Translations under genes and position numbers: made by a program | Shown: in pieces, positions 1-7,784 of the stretch | How the letters are laid out: every line of letters starts with the position of its first letter | Position numbering within the stretch: position 1 is the first letter of the stretch | Notes under the pieces: model-generated | Seen by the model: the letters and a program-made list of their open reading frames with translations, nothing else | What the model was told of the DNA's origin: nothing | Databases searched by the model: none | Source of the DNA: an uncultured Oscillospiraceae bacterium | GTDB lineage: Bacteria; Bacillota; Clostridia; Oscillospirales; Acutalibacteraceae | Length of the DNA stretch: 38,451 bases | Assembly: GCA_959596515.1 (NCBI GenBank) | Contig: CAUFXR010000013.1 | Span: 1-38,451, forward strand | Direction of reading: 5' to 3'

Positions 1-515
1 TTATACAGGCCTGCAAATCCAAATATTGGGACGCTTCTCACAATGTTTACGCCTACTCCTTGCGGGAAGGGAACATCCGGCGATACTCCGATGACGGAGA
101 GCCCCAGGGCACCGCCGGGGTACCCGTGCTGGAGGTGCTGCAAAAGAGCGGCGTCACTGATTTAGTGGTAGTGGTTACCCGCTATTTCGGCGGTGTGCTT
201 TTAGGCGCCGGCGGCCTGGTGCGGGCTTACTCCCACGGCGCCAAAATCGCTTTGAATGCGGGTAAGATCATCACCATGGCGCTCTGCCAAACCGCGAACC
301 TTGTCTGTGACTATAATCAATATGGAAGGCTTTTGTCTCTGATTCCAGAGTCCGGTGGCTTGGTGACGGACACACAATTTACCGATGTGGTGGAAATCTC
401 TTTTCAAATCCCGGGCGAAAGCTTACCGGGCCTGAACCGAAAGCTGGCGGACGCGACCAGCGGAAGTGTTCAGGCGGTGATCACCGGGGAATTGTTTGTG
501 GAGTGGAAGGAGTAG
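1..515 (+). CDS. yigZ: YigZ/IMPACT family protein, 5' end outside window
   Basis: Partial gene, open from the window edge (codons in phase from base 3) to a TAG at 513-515. The readable protein begins inside the conserved N-terminal domain, with the pattern A-S-H-N-V-Y-A-Y and then RRYSDDGEPQGTAG, the hallmark of the UPF0029/YigZ/IMPACT family. TRYFGGVLLGAGGLVRAY follows, and then a roughly 70-residue C-terminal ferredoxin-like DUF1949-type domain. Family members are about 200-215 residues, so around 40 N-terminal residues lie outside. The biochemical role is poorly defined; the eukaryotic IMPACT relative modulates the Gcn2 stress kinase, and bacterial YigZ is often listed as a translation-related or peptidase-like factor. 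A TTG at 60 is in phase but is not the start, because family-conserved residues precede it. Confidence 0.93.
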   Translation, partial: IQACKSKYWDASHNVYAYSLREGNIRRYSDDGEPQGTAGVPVLEVLQKSGVTDLVVVVTRYFGGVLLGAGGLVRAYSHGAKIALNAGKIITMALCQTANLVCDYNQYGRLLSLIPESGGLVTDTQFTDVVEISFQIPGESLPGLNRKLADATSGSVQAVITGELFVEWKE

Positions 516-525
516 AATGAATCCA

Positions 526-638
526 GAAGAAAAGCGAACAATCAAGAGAAAGTGAACGATCAAGAAGAAAAGCGAACGATCAAGAAGAAAAGCGAGCGAT
601 CAAGAAGAAAAGCGAATGATCAAAATGAAAAGATCGAT
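526..638. repeat. Degenerate 20-bp tandem repeat array
   Basis: Three near-perfect 20-bp units based on caagaagaaaagcgaacgat occupy 561-580, 581-600 and 601-620, differing by single bases. Decayed copies flank them at 526-560 and 621-638. Twenty is not a multiple of three and stops interrupt every frame, so this is not a peptide repeat. The rest of the 516-1035 gap has no convincing gene. It holds an 18-bp-spaced duplication of aaatagaccgcc at 796-807 and 814-825, flanked by inverted arms at 788-794 and 821-827. Confidence 0.8.
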
Positions 639-1035
639 GGCTGCGATCAACAATAAGTTCGATGCGGGAAACACGATGGAACAGGGAACGGTTTTCCTCC
701 GCCCGGCGGAAAGCAGCCCATTCGGAAACCGTTGACGCCAGAGCGGAAAGGTAAAACCGCGGAAGAGCTGACAAGACGAAAAGAGAGCCGGCGGGAAATA
801 GACCGCCAGCGAAAAATAGACCGCCGGCGGAGAAATCAGGTCAACGGCCGGGAGATCCGATTGGCGGGATCAGTGGAAAATCGCTGAAAAAGCAAAATCT
901 AAGGACAAAAAATTGTCCGAAGAAGAAATTTAAAAATATTTTTCAGAAAAAAGCAGGACTTTTCATTTTTTTAGCGTATATCTAAAATAGAAAAAACAAA
1001 AAACAGTTGAACCTGTCAGGAAAGGAGCGGAAAGC

Positions 1036-2034
1036 ATGACTATTCGGGAGCGTACGGAAAAGCTGGAGGAGCAGACGCTGGCGCCTTATGCCGCGTTATC
1101 AAAAAACAGTCTGGGCCGGGACGTCGCGGAGGAGCCCTGCGATATCCGCACCTGTTATCGCAGGGACTGCGACCGGATCATTCACTGCAAGGCGTTCCGC
1201 CGCCTAAAACGGAAGACCCAGGTGTTTCTTTCTCCGGAAGGGGATCATTACCGAACCCGTCTTACCCATACTCTGGAGGTCGCGCAGATCGCCCGGACCA
1301 TCGCCAGGGCTCTGCGGCTGAACGAAGATTTGACAGAGGCTATTTCCCTGGGCCACGATTTGGGACATACTCCTTTCGGCCACGCGGGGGAGCGGGCCTT
1401 GAACGGAATGATACCGGGAGGATTCCGCCACTATGAGCAAAGCGTCCGGGTGGTGGAAAAGCTAGAAAAAGACGGAAAGGGCCTGAATCTGACCAAGGAG
1501 GTCCGGGACGGCATTTTATGCCACACCAGAGGGAAAGAAGCCTCTACTCTGGAGGGCAGGATCGTGAAGATCTCCGACCGGATCGCCTATATCAATCACG
1601 ACATCGACGACGCTCAGCGAGCCGGTGTACTGCGGGAAAAGGAAATTCCGGTAAAAGCGGTCAAGGCGTTAGGTGCCAGCCGCACCGCCAGGATCAACAC
1701 TCTGGTACATTCGCTGGTGGAAAACAGCCGCGATGGAGAACTGGCTATGGCGCCGCAAGTTCAAGAGGCCTTTGATGAGCTGCACGCCTTTATGTATGAA
1801 CATGTGTACCACAATCCCTGCGCCAAGGGGGAAGAGAAAAAGGTCCCGGAACTGGTGGAGCAGCTGTTTGACTTTTTTATGAACCATCCCCAGAGGCTTC
1901 CGGATCAAATGCAGCTGATCGCCTATCAGGAGGGTCTGGTGCGTGCGGTCTGCGACCATGTGGCCGGTATGACAGATCATTTCGCGATTCAAACCTTTAC
2001 TTCCATTTATATCCCCAACTCCTGGACAAACTAG
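1036..2034 (+). CDS. dgt: dGTP triphosphohydrolase-like HD-domain protein
   Basis: A 332-residue member of the dGTPase/HD superfamily, which hydrolyses dGTP (or dNTPs) to the nucleoside plus triphosphate. The N-terminus has the family pattern R-x-C-Y-R-R-D-x-x-R-I-I-H-x-x-A-F-R-R-L-K-x-K-T-Q-V. The metal-binding HD motif is visible as RLTHTLEVAQIAR (His near 77) and SLGHDLGHTPFGHAGE (His-Asp near 107-108). ISDRIAYINHDIDDA supplies the later conserved Asp. The length fits the short Firmicutes type without the long C-terminal extension of E. coli Dgt. ATG 1036 follows GGAAAGGAG with good spacing. It lies just ahead of dnaG and rpoD, a common clostridial order that links nucleotide pool control with the replication and sigma genes. 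Confidence 0.95.
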   Translation: MTIRERTEKLEEQTLAPYAALSKNSLGRDVAEEPCDIRTCYRRDCDRIIHCKAFRRLKRKTQVFLSPEGDHYRTRLTHTLEVAQIARTIARALRLNEDLTEAISLGHDLGHTPFGHAGERALNGMIPGGFRHYEQSVRVVEKLEKDGKGLNLTKEVRDGILCHTRGKEASTLEGRIVKISDRIAYINHDIDDAQRAGVLREKEIPVKAVKALGASRTARINTLVHSLVENSRDGELAMAPQVQEAFDELHAFMYEHVYHNPCAKGEEKKVPELVEQLFDFFMNHPQRLPDQMQLIAYQEGLVRAVCDHVAGMTDHFAIQTFTSIYIPNSWTN

Positions 2035-2066
2035 ATAGGCTGCCCGGGAAATAGGCTGCCCGGAAA
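2035..2066. repeat. 16-bp tandem duplication behind dgt
   Basis: The sequence ataggctgcccgg recurs at 2035 and 2051 with a period of 16 bases, beginning right after the dgt stop codon. The rest of the 2067-2407 gap shows no supportable gene, only purine-rich DNA before the dnaG ribosome site. Confidence 0.7.
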
Positions 2067-2407
2067 AGCGAAAAGAAAATCAGCTGATTCTGGCGCAGTT
2101 AAAGGCCTGTCGGGAAAGATTAGTCCGCAAAGAAAGAGAAGTCTGCTGTCAGTACGGCTGGGCAGAGATTGAAAGGCCGGCGGCTGGCATTAGACTATGA
2201 GGCAGAGCCTTCCAATTTGCCGGCGCCCAGGAACCGCCTAGAGCGCCAGAACGTCCCAAAACGGGAAAGGAAATAGGAGAATTGCGGCTGGGGCTTTTGA
2301 GAGGAAAGACTCTGGAAATGGATTAATCTCGCGATTTTATAGGATATATGATTCCCGCCTGGGAAAATAATGGTTACCAAAATTTTGTGAAAGAAAGGGG
2401 GACTGGC

Positions 2408-4180
2408 ATGCGTCTGCCGGACAGCTTTTTGCAGGAATTGAAAGATAGAAACAACATTTTAGACGTGGTTTCAGGCTATGTGAACCTGAAACGCTCGGGA
2501 AGAACCATGTCTGGCTTGTGTCCCTTTCACGGGGAAAAGACACCATCCTTTCATGTGAATGCGGAGCAGGGATATTTCCACTGCTTTGGCTGCGGCGCCG
2601 GGGGAGATGTCATCACCTTTATCCGAAAAATCGAGAATCTGGATTACATAGATGCGGTAAAATTTCTCGCGCAGCGGGCGGGAATGGAGTTGCCGGAGGA
2701 CGGCCGAGACGAGGCCGCGGCCCGTATCCGGGGCAGAATTTACGAGGCCAACCGGGAAGCCGCCAGGTTTTTCCACCGGTGCCTTTACAGCGAGGAGGGG
2801 AAAGACGCTCTGTCCTATCTCAGAGGTCGGGGCCTTACCGAGCGGACTATCAAGCATTTCGGTTTGGGATACTCCCCCAATTCCCGATACGCCCTGGCGA
2901 GACACCTTCGTTCCCTGGGCTTCCGAGATGAGGAAATAATCCGGGCCAATTTGGGGTTTCAGGGAAGATACGGCAATAAAGGAGTGCTGGACCGGTTTGT
3001 GGACCGGGTTATGTTCCCTATTATCGACCTGCGGGGGAATGTGATCGGTTTCGGCGGCCGGATTATGACTGACCAAAAGCCTAAATACCTGAATACATCC
3101 GATACCATGGTGTTCAATAAAAGCCAGAACCTATACGCGCTGAATTTCGCGAAAAACGCCGGCGAAAAACGGCTGATTTTGGCAGAGGGCTATATGGACG
3201 TTATTGCCCTGCATCAGGCGGGATTCCCCACCGCTGTGGCGACTCTGGGGACAAGCCTGACTACCGAGCAGGCGCGGCTGATCGCCCGGTACGCTCAGGA
3301 AGCGGTGATCTGCTATGACAGCGACAGCGCGGGGCAGAAGGCCACGGCGAGAGCGATTCCCATGCTTCGGGAAGCGGGGCTCCTGGTACGAGTGCTGACG
3401 GTGACCGGGGGAAAAGACCCGGATGAATTTATCCGTTCACATGGCGAGCAGGGACCGGCCAGGTTTAAGCAGCTTTTGGAAGCCTCTGGAAACGATGTGG
3501 AATATCGGCTGCAAAAAGCCGCGAACGGACTGGATTTGTCCCAGCCTGATGGGAAAATCGCATATTTGACCGCTTGTGTGAGTATACTAGCCACGCTTGA
3601 TAGTAAAATTGAGCAGGAGGTTTACGCCGGCAGAGTGGCCGCGGAGGTTGAAATTGAAAAAAACTCCGTGATGGCCCAGATTGAAAAACAGATGAGAAAG
3701 CGCCGGCGGGATCAATCGGTCCAGGAGTTCCGGGAAATGCAAAAAGCGACCTCAGGCTTTGGGGACACGGTTAATCCGCAGAAAAGCCAAAACCTGCGGG
3801 CGGCAAACGCAGAGGAAGCCCTGAACGCTTATGTGATAAATAACCCGGATATGGCTAACAATATAGAAAAATGGATCAGTCCGGGGGATTTTGTTACTGA
3901 TTTTAACCGGCGGGTCTATGAGACGGTGACGGATAGGATCCGTGAGAACCGTCCCGCGAGCCTGACGGATTTAACACAAGATTTTTCCGAGCAGGAAATG
4001 AGCCGCATTGCCGGTATGCTATATAAGGCCTCAATTGGCGGGGAAACCCTGGAGGCCGCCAGGGACTACTGTAAAATCATCAAACAGGAAAAGAGCGGCG
4101 TTAAGCTGCGGGAGCCCTTGGAGGATGACGAGGCGAAAAGGTTGTTTGAAGAAATTCAGAAGAATAAATTGGGGAAATAA
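2408..4180 (+). CDS. dnaG: DNA primase DnaG
   Basis: A 590-residue primase that makes the RNA primers for lagging-strand synthesis and works with the DnaB-type helicase. The CHC2 zinc finger is complete: C38, H41, C59 and C62 in the LCPFHGEKTPSF and FHCFGCGAGGDV blocks. The central RNA polymerase domain contains YLNTSDTMVFNKSQNLY, and the TOPRIM block follows (LAEGYMDVIALHQAGF, CYDSDSAGQKA, DPDEFI). The C-terminal helicase-binding region is present but divergent, as usual. An in-phase ATG at 2348 exists, but ATG 2408 is preferred: it has GAAAGGGGG directly upstream and starts the family-typical MRLPDSFLQELK. The stop is 19 bases from the rpoD ATG, so the two are probably co-transcribed. Confidence 0.97.
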   Translation: MRLPDSFLQELKDRNNILDVVSGYVNLKRSGRTMSGLCPFHGEKTPSFHVNAEQGYFHCFGCGAGGDVITFIRKIENLDYIDAVKFLAQRAGMELPEDGRDEAAARIRGRIYEANREAARFFHRCLYSEEGKDALSYLRGRGLTERTIKHFGLGYSPNSRYALARHLRSLGFRDEEIIRANLGFQGRYGNKGVLDRFVDRVMFPIIDLRGNVIGFGGRIMTDQKPKYLNTSDTMVFNKSQNLYALNFAKNAGEKRLILAEGYMDVIALHQAGFPTAVATLGTSLTTEQARLIARYAQEAVICYDSDSAGQKATARAIPMLREAGLLVRVLTVTGGKDPDEFIRSHGEQGPARFKQLLEASGNDVEYRLQKAANGLDLSQPDGKIAYLTACVSILATLDSKIEQEVYAGRVAAEVEIEKNSVMAQIEKQMRKRRRDQSVQEFREMQKATSGFGDTVNPQKSQNLRAANAEEALNAYVINNPDMANNIEKWISPGDFVTDFNRRVYETVTDRIRENRPASLTDLTQDFSEQEMSRIAGMLYKASIGGETLEAARDYCKIIKQEKSGVKLREPLEDDEAKRLFEEIQKNKLGK

Positions 4181-4199
4181 ATAGGGAGGAGCTTTGACT

Positions 4200-5297
4200 A
4201 TGACCACAGCTACACCAGACAAGAAAACCGTGATTAGAGATTTGACCGAACAGGCCAAAGCCAAAGGTCAGCTGAGCAACAAAGAAATCTTAGACGCCAT
4301 CGGCGAGTTGGATTTTGAGCCGGAGCAGCTGGAAAAATTCTATGATACCCTGGAATCCATGGGTGTGGAGATCGTGGAAGATTTTGAGGAGATTCCGCTG
4401 GAGGACATCAATTTTGACCTGGTGCCCGACGATGAGGATGACGCTGAGGTTGCCGCGGTGGAAAACGTAGCGATCGATGATCCGGTTAAGGTTTATTTGA
4501 AAGAAATCGGTCGGGTACCCTTGCTCTCCCCGGAAGAGGAAATCGATTTGGCCATTCGGATCTCCGAAGGAGATGAAAGCGCTAAAAAGCGGCTTTCCGA
4601 AGCGAATCTGCGGCTGGTGGTATCCATCGCCAAGCGATATTTGGGACGCGGCATGCAGTTTTTGGATCTGATCCAGGAGGGAAACCTGGGCCTGATCAAG
4701 GCTGTTGAGAAATTCGATTACACCAAAGGCTATAAATTTTCCACCTACGCTACCTGGTGGATTCGTCAGGCCATCACCAGAGCTATCGCGGACCAGGCTA
4801 GGACCATCCGGATTCCGGTGCATATGGTGGAGACCATTAACAAAGTAAAAAAGGTGAGCAGTCAGCTGCTGCATACCAATGGTCATGAGCCTACCGCCGA
4901 CGAAATCGCCTTAGAACTGGATATGCCGGTGGATAAAGTCCGTGAGATTATGCGGGTCGCCCAGGAGCCGGTTTCTCTGGAAACACCCATCGGCGAAGAA
5001 GAGGACAGCCATCTGGGAGATTTTATTCCGGATGATGACGCGCCGGCGCCGGCGGACGCGGCCTCTCATATTCTGCTGAAGGAACAGCTGGCCGATGTGC
5101 TGGATACCCTTACCCCCAGGGAAGAAAAGGTTTTGAGACTGCGGTTCGGTTTGGAAGATGGCCGTTCCCGCACCCTAGAAGAGGTGGGAAAGGAATTCAA
5201 CGTTACCCGTGAGAGAATCCGTCAGATCGAGGCAAAGGCCCTGAGAAAGCTGCGCCATCCAAGCCGCAGTAAAAAACTGAAGGATTTTTTGGATTAA
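4200..5297 (+). CDS. rpoD: Housekeeping sigma factor RpoD/SigA
   Basis: A 365-residue primary sigma-70 factor that directs RNA polymerase to -35/-10 promoters. Region 1.1 spans the acidic first ~85 residues. Region 1.2 is DDPVKVYLKEIGRVPLLSPEEE. Regions 2.1-2.4 carry NLRLVVSIAKRYLGRG, FLDLIQEGNLGL, KFSTYATWWIRQAI and the -10 recognition helix. Region 4.2 ends with the -35 reading helix-turn-helix, EVGKEFNVTRERIRQIEAKALRKL. AGGGAGGAG sits at 4182-4190. ATG 4200 has the better spacing; an in-phase TTG at 4194 would add two residues. The TTGACA/TAAAAT promoter of rpoB in this window fits the expected specificity of this protein. Confidence 0.98.
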   Translation: MTTATPDKKTVIRDLTEQAKAKGQLSNKEILDAIGELDFEPEQLEKFYDTLESMGVEIVEDFEEIPLEDINFDLVPDDEDDAEVAAVENVAIDDPVKVYLKEIGRVPLLSPEEEIDLAIRISEGDESAKKRLSEANLRLVVSIAKRYLGRGMQFLDLIQEGNLGLIKAVEKFDYTKGYKFSTYATWWIRQAITRAIADQARTIRIPVHMVETINKVKKVSSQLLHTNGHEPTADEIALELDMPVDKVREIMRVAQEPVSLETPIGEEEDSHLGDFIPDDDAPAPADAASHILLKEQLADVLDTLTPREEKVLRLRFGLEDGRSRTLEEVGKEFNVTRERIRQIEAKALRKLRHPSRSKKLKDFLD

Positions 5298-5333
5298 TCT
5301 GATCCAATTTGTTGAAAAGGAGGGCGCTGCCAA

Positions 5334-5738
5334 ATGCATATGACGCTGGAAGCGGATTACGCTGTACGAATTGTGGAATTTTTGGCGGAGCAGGGCTGTA
5401 AAACCGACGCTCACACCATCGCGGAGCAAACCCGGGTTCCCCTGCGGTTCGCCCTTAAAATCTTGAGAACTTTGGTGTCCCAGGATATTATTGTCTCTTA
5501 CAAAGGCGCCAAGGGCGGTTATCAGCTGGCCCATCCGGCGAGGGAGATCACTTTGCGTCGGGTTATCGAGGCGGTGGAGGGCCCTTATGTGCTGAATCGC
5601 TGCCAGCATGACGAATACACCTGCGGCCACACCGCCTGCCGGTTTCATCATGTGTATAATGAGATCTCCCAGCTTGTCCGCGAAAAACTGGAATCTGTCA
5701 ATTTTTCCGCGGAAATAGAAAAAGAAAAGGATACATAA
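5334..5738 (+). CDS. Rrf2-family (IscR/CymR-like) transcription regulator
   Basis: A 134-residue Rrf2-type winged-helix regulator. Its N-terminus, MTLEADYAVRIVEFLAEQ, with a recognition helix around TIAEQTRVPLRFALKIL and the wing G-A-K-G-G-Y-Q-L, is diagnostic. Three cysteines lie in the pattern C-x6-C-x4-C after residue 90 (RCQHDEYTCGHTAC), similar to the iron-sulfur or redox-sensing cysteine cluster of IscR/NsrR, although the spacing is not identical to IscR. Such proteins control Fe-S assembly, cysteine metabolism or nitrosative stress genes. No isc/suf or cysteine genes follow here, so the target is unknown. ATG 5334 has AAGGAGGG upstream; ATG 5340 is a possible alternative. Confidence 0.93.
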   Translation: MHMTLEADYAVRIVEFLAEQGCKTDAHTIAEQTRVPLRFALKILRTLVSQDIIVSYKGAKGGYQLAHPAREITLRRVIEAVEGPYVLNRCQHDEYTCGHTACRFHHVYNEISQLVREKLESVNFSAEIEKEKDT

Positions 5739-6190
5739 GGGCGACTGGGCGACTTTGTTTTTGAAGCGTGGTGACAGACTGAAAATCGGGGCGCGTGCCG
5801 GATTTCCTGCAATGGCCGGGCTTTTTGTCCCGCCTGCTTTTTTCGGCTCACTGTAACAGGATGGAAAACCTGTGCCGTGCGGCTTATCTTTAAGACTTGC
5901 TTTTTGGCTTATCTTTGCGTATTGGATGTTACGAGCTACCAGGCGCTGTTGGTCTTCATTTATCGGCGGAATGCCGCCTCGGACCCACAGTCCTGATGAA
6001 AAGGATTCGAATTTTCAGGTGTGTGACCCTTGGAATAGAGGTCTGGTGGTTTCCTCAGGGTATGATGTTTTTCTTGACACGTGGAGTTTTTTTGTTTTAT
6101 GGGTTGCTTTTACCGCAAAACAGGTTATTACCATCATAGACGTGATTTTCCATAATCCGTTATGGCAAGGCAAGACGCAAGTATAAAAAA
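5739..6190 (+). other. Non-coding gap with hairpins, possible small RNA locus
   Basis: About 450 bases between the Rrf2 gene and a strong terminator. The 104-codon frame here has no ribosome site and no recognisable sequence. Visible structures include GGCGG-aatg-CCGCC, a CCTG...CAGG hairpin near 5990-6022, CCCT-GGAA...TTCC-AGGG near 6027-6062, and CCATAA-tccg-TTATGG at 6150-6165. A TTGACA at 6074-6079 with a poor -10 (TATGGG region) could start a ~100-nt RNA ending at the terminator. In some Firmicutes the 6S RNA gene lies near an Rrf2/rarA locus; that is only a positional hint. Confidence 0.3.
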
Positions 6191-6215
6191 GTCGTCCGAA
6201 AAGGACGGCTTTTTT
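6191..6215 (+). terminator. Rho-independent terminator
   Basis: Stem GTCGTCC/GGACGGC (6191-6197 with 6203-6209, one G-U pair), loop GAAAA, followed by six T. An A-run precedes it, so it could also act on the opposite strand. It closes transcription from the Rrf2 gene or from an RNA in the gap upstream. Confidence 0.88.
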
Positions 6216-6495
6216 GGGTTCACTTCGATTCTTCAGCCTGGACGGACAGCAAAAGTGTGAGCGGAAATCTTGGCTGATTTAAGTTCTGTCATAAAGAGGA
6301 ATTTTTACGATGGGCTAAAATTAAATAGAATGCAAGAGAAAAGGGTTAATAAGATACGAAAAACGGGCCGGTGTTTTAACATCCACCCGTTAAAATACCT
6401 TTAGCTGTTTTCTCCTTGGCGGCCGCTCTGACTTTGTCAGGATCAAGTGCCGATTGTGTATTCGGCTGATTTGGCACAATCAGGGAGACGGGGGT

Positions 6496-7472
6496 TTACT
6501 CCTGTGGGAGTATCTGGACTTTAATAGAGTCAGATTCCATTTGTTTAAAGAAAGCGTCTTCCAGATTAGCTAGAGGATATTTATGGGTGATCAGGGGGAA
6601 AGTCTTGATTTTTTTAGAATTGATCAGATTGACCGCCTTTTGGTGGGTATCCGGATTCATAAATGAGCCTTTAATGGTCAACTCTTTTTGATAAACCTGA
6701 AACAGCAGTGGATTGTATTCCGCCTCAACCTGGGGCACACTGAACAGCAGTACGGTGGCGTCTTTTTCCGCCACGGATACTGCCAATTGTGTGGAAAAAG
6801 CTTTTCCCACACATTCGATTACCGCCTGAGCGACGGAGATTCCAAGGGCCTCCTGCAGCTGAACGATAAGAGGTTTTTCCAAGGGATTGAAAGTGTAATC
6901 CGTACCTAGGGTGAGACCGATTTGTCGGCGCTTTTCCACCGGTTCGCTTAAAATTACCCGAGCGGCCCTTTCAGTTTGGCGAGCGGTGCCATCAGAAGGC
7001 CAATGGTACCGCCGCCGATGACACAGACCGTATGGCCAAGTTCAATTTCGGCAAGCTCCACATCATGAATGCAGCAGGCGAGTGGTTCCGTCATAGCGCC
7101 TTCCGCAAAGCTTACATCCGGATTCAAGAGGTATACTTGTCGCTCCGGCACCACACTGTATTGGGTGAAGCCACCATTAAAATTGATGCCCACTGCTACC
7201 AGATCGGTGCACAACTGTTTTTTCCCAGCTTTGCAATAGGGGCAGGTTCCGCAGTAGATATTGGGATTCACAGTTACATGATCTCCGACCCGCACCGTGG
7301 TGACACAGGAACCGATTCCTGTCACAACGCCGGCGTATTCATGATCCAGTATACAGGTGACGCGACCTCTGCGGAGCCTTTTTCCCCGTGATAGACGTGG
7401 ATATCCGTTCCGCATATTCCTGCCGCCATATTTTGAATCTTTACATCAAAATTCCCCAAAAAGGGGATCCAT
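6496..7472 (-). pseudogene. Zinc-dependent alcohol/sorbitol dehydrogenase, frameshifted
   Basis: Reading right to left, the pieces of one medium-chain dehydrogenase lie in different frames. From an ATG at 7472 come residues including AAGICGTDIHVYHGEKGSAEV. The frame shifts near 7360-7368 to VTCILDHEYAGVV, the structural-zinc cysteines (CGTCPYCKAGKKQLC) and the Rossmann motif VCVIGGGTIGLL. It shifts again near 6966-6968 to VILSEPVEKRRQIGLTLG and the C-terminal part ending KVQILPQE. One missing base in a C-run (CCC on the plus strand) restores AKLKGAARVILSEP. The first ~25 residues of the family are not evident. Intact members oxidise sugar alcohols or secondary alcohols with NAD(P). Two independent frame breaks make decay more likely than a reading error, but assembly errors are possible. 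Confidence 0.85.
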
Positions 7473-7714
7473 TTTTCTCATCTGGAACTGCTGGTTTCCA
7501 AAAAAAATAATTGCTTTTTATATGGCTATCCTTCGGATGGGATTCGTGAGGATAGAGACTGGTTTTTCCCAACTATTTTTCAATTATATTATTAGGAATA
7601 TTGCGAGTATATTTGGGGAGGGAACGGCCAAAAATAGATATTTCGGGCTTTTTCCCGAACATTTTTCCTGATCGTCTTTGTAAAATAAAGTGGGAGTAAA
7701 TTTGTGAGGGACAC

Positions 7715-7743
7715 TTGTATTTTCTTATAGAAAAGAATAGAAT
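7715..7743 (+). promoter_or_regulatory. Candidate SigA promoter of MATE gene
   Basis: TTGTAT (7715-7720), 17-base spacer, TAGAAT (7738-7743), about 40 bases before the MATE start. It is a partial match to consensus, supported by position. The rest of 7473-7714 shows no gene. Confidence 0.5.
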
Positions 7744-7784
7744 GAGGGTGGAAGATTAAGCGACGATTAGGGAAGGACGGGATT

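Noticed and set aside
526..638. Possible CRISPR array
   Set aside because: Units are contiguous with no unique spacers and no cas genes are present.
5872..6186. 104-codon plus-strand frame after the Rrf2 gene
   Set aside because: No ribosome site, Trp/Phe-rich random-looking composition, and it runs into a terminator; treated as non-coding.
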